Assembly (NCBI GenBank): GCA_041749475.1
Contig: JBGTBD010000058.1
Coordinates: forward strand, 1-24,523
Source: JBGTBD01 sp041749475
Lineage (GTDB): Bacteria; Pseudomonadota; Alphaproteobacteria; Rickettsiales; UBA998
Length of the DNA stretch: 24,523 nt
Direction: 5' to 3'
The first letter of the stretch is position 1. Each line of letters starts with the position of its first letter. The notes beneath the pieces are model-generated. The model ran no database searches and was not told where the DNA came from. It was given only the letters and a program-made list of their open reading frames with translations. Below, in pieces: positions 15,259-24,321 of the stretch. Made by a program: the position numbers and the translations under genes.

Positions 15259-17436
15259 ATGAATGGCCAAAGAATTAGCACAGAGCAAATCCAAGTGGAA
15301 GCCTTACTTCCACGCGCGCTTCCTCATGGGTTCGACTATCTGTGCCCCGCTGCCGACAGCGCACCCGGAACCTATATTGAAGTCCCACTGGGCCGGAAAT
15401 CCGAACTCGCTATCATATGGGGGGAGGGTACGAGCACCGTCGACCCCGCGAAGATCAAAACAATTCTCCATGCCTTCCCCTTGCCGCCCATGCCAGAACC
15501 TATGCGCCGTTTCATGGAATGGGTGGCGTGGTATACATTTTCTCCACTGGGCAATGTACTGGACATGGCGCTGTTTCCTCCCGCCATTCGCTATGCCGGG
15601 GAACTGGCTGCGCGTTATTCGGTGGGTGTAGTAGGTGAAAAAAAACTGACCCCCGCCCAGAAGAAAGTGCTTTCCTATCTGGAAACCCACGGCACGGTTA
15701 CACATCAGGAACTAGCTAACATCAGCAGCCCTGCACTGCTCAAGAAAATGACCAGCATTGGACTACTGAAAAAAGAATCGCTGACCCAATTGCCCGTTAC
15801 GAAGAAAGTACCGACATTCCAGTTCGAGGAAGTCGCCCTCAATCCCGAACAACAAGAAGCCGCTGACCATCTTAAGAAATTATCGCCGGAAGAACATCAT
15901 GTCGTCGTGCTGGAAGGCATCACCGGTTCAGGCAAAACCGAAGTCTATTTCGAGCTGATCGAATCTATCCTGAAACAAGGCCGCCAAGCTCTGGTCCTCG
16001 TCCCCGAGATTGCCCTCACCGTGCAATGGACGAAGCGCTGCGAAAAACGCTTCGGCCTGCCGCCCACCCGCTGGCACTCCGCATTGCCTCCAGCCGAGCG
16101 CCGGGATAACTGGTTGAAGATCGTCACCGGCGAAGCGCGGTTGATCGTCGGCGCGCGTTCTGCCCTGTTCCTTCCTGCACCCAATCTCGGCGGCATCATC
16201 ATCGACGAGGAGCATGACGGGTCGTATAAGCAGGAGGACGGCGTCATCTACCATGCGCGTGACATGGCCATCGTGCGTGCGCGTCAGGAAAAAATCCCTT
16301 TGTGCTTAGTTTCCGCCACTCCGTCGCTGGAGACCATCCGCAATATCGACATCGGCAAATATACCCATCTCACGCTGACCAATCGCTACCAAGGCAGCCT
16401 GCTTCCCGAAACGCATCTCATCGATATGCGCCCGGAAAAACTGCCCAGCACGAAATGGCTATCGCCCACCCTTGTGGCGCAAGTCGTAAAAACCCTAAAG
16501 GCAGGAGAGCAGGTGCTCCTCTTCCTCAACCGTCGTGGCTATGCCCCCTTGCTCCTCTGCCGCGCCTGCGGACACCGCCTGCTCTGCCCCAACTGCTCCG
16601 CATGGATGGTCACGCACCGGAATAAAAAACAACTGCAATGCCACCATTGCGACCATACGATGCCCTTGCCTAAAAATTGCCCTTCCTGCGAGGCGGAGGA
16701 CAAGATGGTCCCCATCGGCCCCGGCGTGGAGCGCATCGAGGAAGAGGTGAAGGCGCTATTCCCCAACGCAAGTATCGCCACCCTCTCCAGCGACGATACC
16801 GACTCCCCCGCCCAGTTGAAGGAACAGATGGAGAATATCATCGCCGGGAGCGTAGATATCATCATCGGCACACAGATCATGGCCAAGGGTCACCATTTTC
16901 CGCATTTGACATTGGTCGGGATCATCGATGCCGATCTGGGACTGAAAGGCGGCGACCTGAGAACAATCGAAAAAACCTATCAGCTGCTCCACCAACTCTC
17001 AGGCCGTGCGGGGCGAGAGGAAAAACCCGGTCACGTCTTCCTGCAGACCTATCAACCCGAACACCCCTTGATGCAAGCACTGCTCAAAAACGACAATGCA
17101 AAACTCATCGCGGAAGAAAAACGCCTGCGGCAGGAACTCGATATGCCGCCTTACGGCAAACTCGCCGCCATCATCCTCGAAAACCTGAAAGAGGAGGAGG
17201 TGAAAAAATCCGCGACCATGCTTGCACGGCTGATTCCCTCCGACATGACCTTCACCGTCCTCGGCCCCGCACCCGCTGCGCTCTACCGCCTCCGTGGCTA
17301 TTACCGTATGCGCTTCCTCATCAAATCATCGCGCGATGCGAACATGCAGGAATTCATTGGCCGGTGGCTGGAGAAGGCACGGCTACCCTCAGGCACAAAA
17401 TGCAAGGTCGATATAGACCCGCAGAGTTTTTTATAA
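15259..17436 (+). CDS. priA: Primosomal replication-restart helicase PriA
   Basis: 3'-5' superfamily-2 helicase that reloads the replisome at stalled forks, 725 aa. The N-terminal DNA-binding region opens IQVEALLPRALPHGFDY. Helicase motifs are GITGSGKTE (220-228, Walker A), DEEH (316-319, Walker B) and SATPS (352-356). The zinc region has all eight cysteines: C434/C437, C443/C446, C461/C464 and C474/C477. Later motifs GTQIMAKGHHFP and QLSGRAGREEKPG are intact. The ATG at 15259 (MNGQRISTEQ) gives the usual family length. The frame is open to 15214, overlapping the tal start, but has no support there. It diverges from tal by 39 bp and is followed by a palindromic repeat. Confidence 0.96.
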   Translation: MNGQRISTEQIQVEALLPRALPHGFDYLCPAADSAPGTYIEVPLGRKSELAIIWGEGTSTVDPAKIKTILHAFPLPPMPEPMRRFMEWVAWYTFSPLGNVLDMALFPPAIRYAGELAARYSVGVVGEKKLTPAQKKVLSYLETHGTVTHQELANISSPALLKKMTSIGLLKKESLTQLPVTKKVPTFQFEEVALNPEQQEAADHLKKLSPEEHHVVVLEGITGSGKTEVYFELIESILKQGRQALVLVPEIALTVQWTKRCEKRFGLPPTRWHSALPPAERRDNWLKIVTGEARLIVGARSALFLPAPNLGGIIIDEEHDGSYKQEDGVIYHARDMAIVRARQEKIPLCLVSATPSLETIRNIDIGKYTHLTLTNRYQGSLLPETHLIDMRPEKLPSTKWLSPTLVAQVVKTLKAGEQVLLFLNRRGYAPLLLCRACGHRLLCPNCSAWMVTHRNKKQLQCHHCDHTMPLPKNCPSCEAEDKMVPIGPGVERIEEEVKALFPNASIATLSSDDTDSPAQLKEQMENIIAGSVDIIIGTQIMAKGHHFPHLTLVGIIDADLGLKGGDLRTIEKTYQLLHQLSGRAGREEKPGHVFLQTYQPEHPLMQALLKNDNAKLIAEEKRLRQELDMPPYGKLAAIILENLKEEEVKKSATMLARLIPSDMTFTVLGPAPAALYRLRGYYRMRFLIKSSRDANMQEFIGRWLEKARLPSGTKCKVDIDPQSFL

Positions 17437-17446
17437 TTCTTTCACC

Positions 17447-17529
17447 TGTCATTCCCGCGAAAGCGGTAATCCATCTTACATCAATCTATGTCAGGCATTC
17501 TCTGGATTCCCGCTTTCGCGGGAATGACA
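17447..17529. repeat. Paired palindromic repeat, dRS3-like (copy 2)
   Basis: Inverted arms at 17447-17474 and 17503-17529 match the copy at 3194-3272 almost base for base: TGTCATTCCCG ... GGAATCCA, and its complement. The right arm contains ATTCCCGC-TTTC-GCGGGAAT. The left arm has one G-to-T change (GCGGTAAT) that breaks its own palindrome. The central spacer differs from copy 1. It lies 10 bp after the priA stop and could terminate priA before the atp operon. Confidence 0.85.
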
Positions 17530-17555
17530 AGGTTAGGAAAATTGTATAAAAGCGC

Positions 17556-17584
17556 TTGTATTTCATGCCAAACTTATCTAGATT
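17556..17584 (+). promoter_or_regulatory. Possible promoter of the atp operon
   Basis: TTGTAT (17556-17561) and TAGATT (17579-17584) have 17 bp between them, a weak fit to a sigma-70 type promoter. It lies in the 226-bp gap before atpH, downstream of the repeat. A hairpin CGGAAG/CTTCCG (17597-17621) follows in the leader. Confidence 0.25.
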
Positions 17585-17662
17585 GCGGCGCGCTTGCGGA
17601 AGCATCCCGAAAAGCCTTCCGTATGTGTTTGTAAAACCAAAATAATAAGGTGACGCTCGGCA

Positions 17663-18232
17663 GTGGCAGCATCCCGTTCCAATATCCATCTCGTCGCAAC
17701 CCAGTACGCGACATCGCTCTACGCCCTGGCGGAAGAGCAAGGTATCGCGTCCGAGATCGCGAAGGATATGCGTGGGCTAAATGACATGTTCGCCGAATCC
17801 GCCGACTCGCTGCACGCGCTGTGCAGCCCGATTGTATCACTGGAAAAAAAATACACTGCGATGGACGGCCTTGCCAAAGGCGCTGGCCTCAACGCGCTGA
17901 CCACGCAATTCCTGAAGACCGTGATCGCCAATGGCCGCACCGCCATCTTGCCCGTCATCACGAATCTCTATTTGAAGAAATCCGCCGAAGCGTCGTCGGA
18001 AGTGCAAGTCACCATCCGCTCCGCCAAGAAGCTGGGTAAAGAAACCGTGGACGCGCTGAAGAAAGCGCTCGAGTCCACGCTGGGGAAGAAAACCGCCATC
18101 GAACTGAAAGTGGATGCGTCGCTGATCGCCGGCATCGTCATCCAGATGGGATCGAAACTGCTGGATGCGTCGCTGTCGGGTAAACTGGCGCGGTTGCAGA
18201 CGCACCTCAATGAAAATATCGCCAATACATAA
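17663..18232 (+). CDS. atpH: ATP synthase F1 delta subunit AtpH
   Basis: Delta (OSCP-type) subunit that ties the F1 head to the peripheral stalk of ATP synthase, 189 aa, peripheral at the inner membrane. The N-terminal helical domain begins ATQYATSLYALAEEQG. The conserved FLKTVIANGRTAILPVI is near 83-99. The C-terminal KVDASLIAGIVIQMGSKLLDASLSGKLARL pattern is diagnostic. The start is a GTG at 17663, with AAGG at 17647-17650 rather far upstream. No ATG in a suitable place exists. First gene of atpHAGDC. Confidence 0.94.
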   Translation: MAASRSNIHLVATQYATSLYALAEEQGIASEIAKDMRGLNDMFAESADSLHALCSPIVSLEKKYTAMDGLAKGAGLNALTTQFLKTVIANGRTAILPVITNLYLKKSAEASSEVQVTIRSAKKLGKETVDALKKALESTLGKKTAIELKVDASLIAGIVIQMGSKLLDASLSGKLARLQTHLNENIANT

Positions 18233-18256
18233 GAGTTAAAACGTAAGGAGACCACC

Positions 18257-19789
<1,533 letters not shown>

Positions 19790-19821
19790 ATTTTCTACGT
19801 GGAACCAAAGAGTAAAAAAGA

Positions 19822-20700
19822 ATGCCAAGCCTGAAGGAACTGCGAAACCGGATCAAGAGCGTTAAATCGACGCAGAAGATCACCAAGGCCATGAAGATGG
19901 TGGCTGCGGCGAAACTGCGCCGTGCGCGTGAGCGTGCGGAAGCGTCGCGTCCTTACGCTGACCATATGGCCCGCATCCTCGCCAACCTTGCGCGCGCCAA
20001 CCAAGGCAACGAACAATTGAATGCATTGATGCGAGGAAGCGGCAGGGATAATACACACCTGCTCGTCGTCCTTACCTCCGACCGCGGTCTTTGCGGCGCC
20101 TTCAACGGCAGCGTCGTGCGCGCGGTGCGTCTCCGCGTCGAGCAGTTGCAAGCACAAGGCAAAAAGGTTCTTCTCTTCCCCGTCGGCCGCAAAGGCTACG
20201 AACAACTATATATGCGTTTTCCTGAATTGGTCGTTGATCATCTGACTGACCTCAACAAGGTGAAACTGTCCTACAGCCTTTCCCTCTCGGTCGCCGATCA
20301 TATCAAGCAGGTCTTCACCGAATATGACGTGGATGTCTGCACCATCGTCTATAACCGCTTCAAATCCGCTATCTCGCAGATCGTCACCTTCGATCAGCTG
20401 ATCCCGCTGGGGATCGACACGTCAACGGATGTCGAGGGCGAAAGCATCGTCTATGAATATGAGCCGGACGAGGAATCCATCCTCGAAGACCTGCTCAAGC
20501 GCAACCTCTCGATTCAAGTCTTCAAAGCGATGATGGAATCGGAAGCAAGCGAACACGGCGCACGAATGACGGCGATGGACAACGCCACGCGCAACGCCGG
20601 CGACATGATCAAAAAAATCACCCTACGCTACAATCGCACCCGTCAGGCGGCGATCACGCGCGAACTCATCGAAATCATCTCGGGTGCGGAAGCACTCTAA
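19822..20700 (+). CDS. atpG: ATP synthase F1 gamma subunit AtpG
   Basis: Central rotor shaft of F1, 292 aa. The N-terminal helix MPSLKELRNRIKSVKSTQKI with KAMKMVAAAKLRRA is diagnostic. The conserved LTSDRGLCGAFN segment is near residue 85, and the C-terminal helix has MTAMDNATRNAGDMI and RQAAITRELIEIISGAEAL. The start is preceded by AAAGAG. It sits between atpA and atpD as in alphaproteobacteria. Nothing unusual is seen. Confidence 0.98.
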   Translation: MPSLKELRNRIKSVKSTQKITKAMKMVAAAKLRRARERAEASRPYADHMARILANLARANQGNEQLNALMRGSGRDNTHLLVVLTSDRGLCGAFNGSVVRAVRLRVEQLQAQGKKVLLFPVGRKGYEQLYMRFPELVVDHLTDLNKVKLSYSLSLSVADHIKQVFTEYDVDVCTIVYNRFKSAISQIVTFDQLIPLGIDTSTDVEGESIVYEYEPDEESILEDLLKRNLSIQVFKAMMESEASEHGARMTAMDNATRNAGDMIKKITLRYNRTRQAAITRELIEIISGAEAL

Positions 20701-20721
20701 GCAAGCTATCAGGAGAACGAT

Positions 20722-22164
20722 ATGGCAACGAAGAAAAAAGAAGCAACCGGCAGCAAAGGCATCGTGACGCAAGTCATCTCTGCCGTCATCGACGTGAAAT
20801 TCATGGGCGAATTACCGCTGATCCTGAACGCGCTGGAAACCTCCGTCGATGGCCGTCGCCTCGTCATGGAAGTCTCGCAGCATCTGGGTGAAGGCGTCGT
20901 CCGCTGCATCGCGATGGATTCCACTGAAGGTCTCGTCCGCGGTCAGGAAGTCATCGACACCGGCGCACCGATTCAAGTCCCCGTCGGCCCCGAGACACTG
21001 GGTCGCATTTTCAATGTCATCGGTGAAGCGATCGATGAAAAAGGCGCCGTGAACGCGAAGCTCTCCGCGCCCATCCACGCCAAAGCCCCGGAATTCGTCG
21101 AGCAATCGACCTCCTCCGAGATCCTCGTCACCGGTATCAAAGTCATCGATCTTCTCGCACCGTATGCGAAAGGCGGAAAGATCGGTCTCTTCGGGGGTGC
21201 GGGCGTCGGCAAGACGGTTCTCATCATGGAGTTGATCAACAACATTGCCAAAGCACACGGCGGCGTATCCGTATTCGCGGGCGTCGGCGAACGTACCCGT
21301 GAAGGGAACGATCTCTACCATGAGATGATCGACTCCAAGGTCATCAACCTTGACGACTTCTCAAAATCTAAAGTGGCGCTGGTCTACGGCCAGATGAACG
21401 AGCCGCCAGGTGCGCGTGCGCGTGTCGGTCTCTCCGGTCTGACGATGGCGGAATATTTCCGTGACGTCGAAGGTCAGGACGTTCTCTTTTTCGTCGATAA
21501 CGTCTTCCGCTTCACGCAAGCGGGTTCCGAAGTATCCGCACTTTTGGGTCGTATCCCCTCCGCCGTGGGTTATCAGCCGACGCTGGCAACCGAGATGGGC
21601 GCGATGCAAGAGCGTATTACCTCCACGCATAAAGGCTCCATCACGTCCGTTCAGGCCATTTACGTTCCTGCCGATGACTTGACCGATCCTGCGCCTGCGA
21701 CCTCGTTCGCGCACTTGGACGCGACGACCGTTCTCTCCCGCCAGATCGCGGAACTTGGGATTTACCCGGCTGTCGATCCGCTGGACTCCACCTCGCGCAT
21801 GCTCTCCTCCGAGATTCTTGGCGAAGAACATTACACCGTTGCGCGCGAAGTGCAGAAGACGCTGCAGACCTACAAATCGCTGCAGGATATCATCGCAATT
21901 CTCGGGATGGATGAATTGTCCGAGGAAGATAAATTGACCGTGGCCCGCGCCCGGAAGATCCAGCGCTTCCTGTCGCAGCCCTTCCATGTCGCCGAAGTCT
22001 TCACCGGCTCGCCCGGGAAACTGGTCTCCCTCGCCGACACCATCAGCGGCTTCAAAGCCATCTGCGCTGGTGAGTGTGACGATATGCCGGAATCCTCCTT
22101 CTACATGGTCGGCGGACTCGACGAAGCCATCGAAAAAGCGAAGAAACTGGCTGCTGCCGCATAA
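20722..22164 (+). CDS. atpD: ATP synthase F1 beta subunit AtpD
   Basis: Catalytic subunit of F1, 480 aa, synthesising ATP from ADP and phosphate. Walker A is GGAGVGKT (158-165). GERTREGNDLY (189-199) carries the catalytic glutamate (E190 by my count). LFFVDNVFRFTQAGSEVSA holds the Walker B region. A short lysine-rich N-terminal extension (MATKKKEATGSK) precedes the usual core. AGGAG lies just before the ATG. It is 21 bp after atpG and 39 bp before atpC. Confidence 0.98.
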   Translation: MATKKKEATGSKGIVTQVISAVIDVKFMGELPLILNALETSVDGRRLVMEVSQHLGEGVVRCIAMDSTEGLVRGQEVIDTGAPIQVPVGPETLGRIFNVIGEAIDEKGAVNAKLSAPIHAKAPEFVEQSTSSEILVTGIKVIDLLAPYAKGGKIGLFGGAGVGKTVLIMELINNIAKAHGGVSVFAGVGERTREGNDLYHEMIDSKVINLDDFSKSKVALVYGQMNEPPGARARVGLSGLTMAEYFRDVEGQDVLFFVDNVFRFTQAGSEVSALLGRIPSAVGYQPTLATEMGAMQERITSTHKGSITSVQAIYVPADDLTDPAPATSFAHLDATTVLSRQIAELGIYPAVDPLDSTSRMLSSEILGEEHYTVAREVQKTLQTYKSLQDIIAILGMDELSEEDKLTVARARKIQRFLSQPFHVAEVFTGSPGKLVSLADTISGFKAICAGECDDMPESSFYMVGGLDEAIEKAKKLAAAA

Positions 22165-22203
22165 CGCATTGTGTAAGGCTGTCACTGAACTAAGGTAAGA
22201 AAA

Positions 22204-22593
22204 ATGTTGCAAGCTCACCTCATTACGCCGGAACAATTCTTCCTCAGCATCGACGCTGAGATGGTCGTCGTTCCCGGCGTAATGGGGGATATGGGCATCA
22301 TGGAACAGCATGTGCCGCTGGTATCCCTGCTGCGCCCCGGCGTGATCGAAATCCACCACAAGGAAACCGGTAGCCCGGTCGAGCGCGTGTTCGTCTCCGG
22401 CGGCTATGTCGAGACGGATGGCAAAGTCTGCACTGTCCTCGCGGAAGAATTGATCCGCTTGGCCGACCTCGACAAGGCGCTGATCATGAAAGACCTCGAA
22501 GAAGCCCGCTCCAAACTCGACCACGCCAAAGAGCCGCACCTCGTCCAGCAGTCGATTTCCATCTGCGAAGTCAAGCTGAGCTATCTTTCCTAA
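22204..22593 (+). CDS. atpC: ATP synthase F1 epsilon subunit AtpC
   Basis: Epsilon subunit linking the gamma shaft to the c-ring and able to inhibit ATP hydrolysis; 129 aa. The beta-sandwich domain has the family motifs LITPEQFFLSIDAEMVVVPG, GDMGIMEQHVPLVSLLRPG and FVSGGYVE. The C-terminal helical part (about 86-129) is short but present. AAGG about ten bases upstream marks the ATG at 22204. It is the last gene of the atpHAGDC operon and is followed by the repeat-rich gap. Confidence 0.96.
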   Translation: MLQAHLITPEQFFLSIDAEMVVVPGVMGDMGIMEQHVPLVSLLRPGVIEIHHKETGSPVERVFVSGGYVETDGKVCTVLAEELIRLADLDKALIMKDLEEARSKLDHAKEPHLVQQSISICEVKLSYLS

Positions 22594-22624
22594 CCTTCTC
22601 GAAAAATCCTAATTATCTCCCTAT

Positions 22625-22696
22625 TGTCACCCCGTCACATGACGGGGTCTGGTCGTCTAGCCCTTGACCGGATACCGTCATAAAGACGGTATGACG
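22625..22696. repeat. Paired palindromic repeat of the TGTCACCCCGTC family
   Basis: The left arm at 22625-22652 contains CCCCGTC-ACAT-GACGGGG. The right arm at 22668-22696 contains ACCGTC-ATAAA-GACGGT. Read inverted, the two arms share the pattern GTCA..CCGTC...GACGG..TC.GG, so they are diverged inverted copies of one unit. It lies 31 bp after atpC and may also end atp transcription, though no T-tract follows. A related half unit is at 12821-12847. Confidence 0.75.
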
Positions 22697-22732
22697 CAAA
22701 TGTTTCCCTATCATAGGAGCACCCACCAAAGC

Positions 22733-22820
22733 TGTCATTGCGAGGAGCGATAGCGACGCGGCAATCCAGCTATTTGCCAAGACTCAACCAGTGGATTGCC
22801 GCGCTTCGCTCGCAATGACA
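22733..22820. repeat. Paired palindromic repeat of the GTCATTGCGAG family
   Basis: The left arm at 22733-22768 starts TGTCATTGCGAG and ends GCGGCAATCCA. The right arm at 22792-22820 is its inverted counterpart, with a shorter middle. I recall this repeat type as widespread in intergenic DNA of Rickettsiales and several other proteobacteria. Translation of the right arm gives the spurious peptide PRFARND, which could be mistaken for the N-terminus of the next gene. Confidence 0.85.
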
Positions 22821-22879
22821 GGGGCAGGGACAACGACTCCGCCAAAAGGTTTGGCACGGGTCTTGCTTCCCTTAATGGC

Positions 22880-23440
22880 ATGACCCAGATCACACCCACC
22901 TTGCTGACCTCCAACGCCGTTCAGAAACCTGTAGAAACGGCGGGTGAGACTGCCATCGGCGCGTTGATCGACATCGTCAACCCGCTGCAGCACATCCCGT
23001 TCGTCTCCACCCTCTACCGCGCCGTGACCGGAGATACCATCTCCGCAGGGGCGAAACTTATTGGTGGCGGTATCTTCGGTGGTATCGGTGGACTGGCGTC
23101 TTCGGCTGCCGACATGGTCTTTGAAGCCGCAACGGGTAATAATGTTGGCGATACGCTGCTCGAAACCGCGCAAGGCATTGAACTACCTACCGGAACAACC
23201 GCATCCGCCGCACCTGCCATCCCCATGTTGACACCCGATAACGGCCAAGCCCTGATGGAAGTCAATCTCGTCCGCATGGCCGGCATGGAAACCTCCACCG
23301 CCGCGCCCGCATTTGGGTTCGCGCTTGATCGCACGGCACTTGGATTACAGGCCGATGCCTCATTAGGCCTCACCAACGCATATAAACAGACCCAGATGAT
23401 GAGCCAGCTTGACGAAGTGGCGCTGGATCTAAAGGGCTAA
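22880..23440 (+). CDS. Hypothetical protein, glycine/alanine-rich, unknown function
   Basis: Protein of 186 aa that I do not recognise with confidence. The N-terminal half contains NPLQHIPFVSTLYRAVTGDT followed by a glycine-rich hydrophobic stretch (AKLIGGGIFGGIGGLASSAADM, about 60-82) that might be a short membrane-associated segment. TGNNVGDTLLETAQG comes after it. The middle is proline/alanine-rich and the C-terminal half is low in charge. No signal peptide is apparent. The ATG at 22880 is chosen because the frame upstream reads into the GTCATTGCGAG repeat. No clear ribosome binding site is seen. Codon use resembles that of the neighbours, so it is likely a real gene. Its stop overlaps that of the convergent yggS by 4 bp. 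Proteins with this IP-VSTLYR-TGD pattern occur in alphaproteobacteria to my recollection, unverified. Confidence 0.75.
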   Translation: MTQITPTLLTSNAVQKPVETAGETAIGALIDIVNPLQHIPFVSTLYRAVTGDTISAGAKLIGGGIFGGIGGLASSAADMVFEAATGNNVGDTLLETAQGIELPTGTTASAAPAIPMLTPDNGQALMEVNLVRMAGMETSTAAPAFGFALDRTALGLQADASLGLTNAYKQTQMMSQLDEVALDLKG

Positions 23441-24108
23441 GCCCGCTCCCCGAACAAGACCGTGCCGAGCCGTACTTCCGTCGAACCAAATTTGGCCGCC
23501 GTCTTGTAATCCCCACTCATCCCCATGCTAAGCTCTGCGAGCCTCAATGTTTGTCGGTACTTCTGCATCAGCGCAAAATAGGGGGCGGGTGGCCTGTCCA
23601 CCGGGGGAACGCACATCAGCCCGGCTATCTCTAACCCTTTATCCCGGCAATAGCTGAGGAATGCGGGCAAATCGTCCGGCTCCACACCTGCCTTCTGCGG
23701 CTCCCGCCCGATATTCACCTGAATCAGGCATGGAATCTTTCGCCCCTGCCGGCTCATCTCCTCGGCCAGTTTGTCCGCCAACTTTTCCCGGTCGAGCGTC
23801 TCGATGCAGTCGAACAACGCCACGGCTTCTTTGACTTTGTTGGTCTGGAGCGGCCCGATAAGATGGAGCTGCAAATGTGGAAACTCCTGCTTCAACTCAT
23901 TCCACTTTTCCTCCGCCTCCTGCACTCGGTTTTCTCCGAACCGGGTAATCCCTGCCGCCACTGCTTGCCGGATAGCCCCAACAGCTTGTTGTTTAGTGGC
24001 CGCCAATACACAAGGGGATGCGAAATCTGTGGTATTTGCCACGTTCGTCAGCTCGTCTCGGATGGTCTTTACCCGGCGCTCGAAATCTTGGTCAAACTCA
24101 TGATTCAT
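23437..24108 (-). CDS. yggS: YggS/PLPHP family pyridoxal-phosphate homeostasis protein
   Basis: PLP-binding protein of the alanine-racemase-like fold, involved in vitamin B6 and amino acid homeostasis with no defined enzymatic activity; 223 aa, cytosolic. The PLP lysine is K39 in LAATKQQ. FGENRVQEAEEKW, LHLIGPLQTNKV, CIETLDREKLA, LIQVNIGREPQKAGV and the phosphate-binding end SMGMSGDYKTAAKFGSTEVRLGT...FGER follow in the usual order. The start at 24108 (MNHEFDQDFE) has no good Shine-Dalgarno sequence, and an in-frame stop lies a short way upstream. It converges with the hypothetical gene (4-bp stop overlap). Confidence 0.96.
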   Translation of the reverse strand: MNHEFDQDFERRVKTIRDELTNVANTTDFASPCVLAATKQQAVGAIRQAVAAGITRFGENRVQEAEEKWNELKQEFPHLQLHLIGPLQTNKVKEAVALFDCIETLDREKLADKLAEEMSRQGRKIPCLIQVNIGREPQKAGVEPDDLPAFLSYCRDKGLEIAGLMCVPPVDRPPAPYFALMQKYRQTLRLAELSMGMSGDYKTAAKFGSTEVRLGTVLFGERA

Positions 24109-24154
24109 ATATCTATTTTGAAACTCCCATATGTCTCTAATGGGCCCGATTTGT

Positions 24155-24255
24155 CTTGTGGTATTCCAGCCACAGGGGGGTTAAAAGGCTAGCGGTTTAG
24201 TCTGGGCAGACTCTGACGTACTTGCGCCACCCCGTCAATTGGCAGATTACTAGCC
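24155..24255 (+). promoter_or_regulatory. Nested inverted repeats upstream of porin: candidate structured leader or small RNA
   Basis: Four stems are visible in this stretch of the 213-bp gap. CTTGTGG/CCACAGG (24155-24161 with 24170-24176, one G-U pair) comes first. An outer pair GGCTAG (24187-24192)/CTAGCC (24250-24255) then encloses two hairpins: AGTCT-GGGC-AGACT (24199-24212) and TGACG/CGTCA (24214-24218 with 24233-24237). This arrangement would fold as a three-way junction in RNA. I do not recognise it as a known riboswitch. Strand is assumed from the porin; it could be a separate RNA. Confidence 0.35.
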
Positions 24256-24321
24256 CCAAGGACGCGCATTCAATTGTGTGCCCGAGTTTGTATTCACTTT
24301 CATATGATTAGGATGATTTTT

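Noticed and set aside
16677..17549. 290-codon open frame overlapping priA in another frame
   Set aside because: Low-complexity arginine/histidine-rich translation typical of an antisense or shifted frame; priA on the same strand is unambiguous.
21361..22539. 392-codon open frame opposite atpD/atpC
   Set aside because: Mirror frame of strongly conserved atp genes; no start signals or recognisable protein features.
22796..22879. N-terminal extension of the 186-aa protein from a TTG start
   Set aside because: It is the translated right arm of the GTCATTGCGAG repeat (PRFARND); the ATG at 22880 is more credible.
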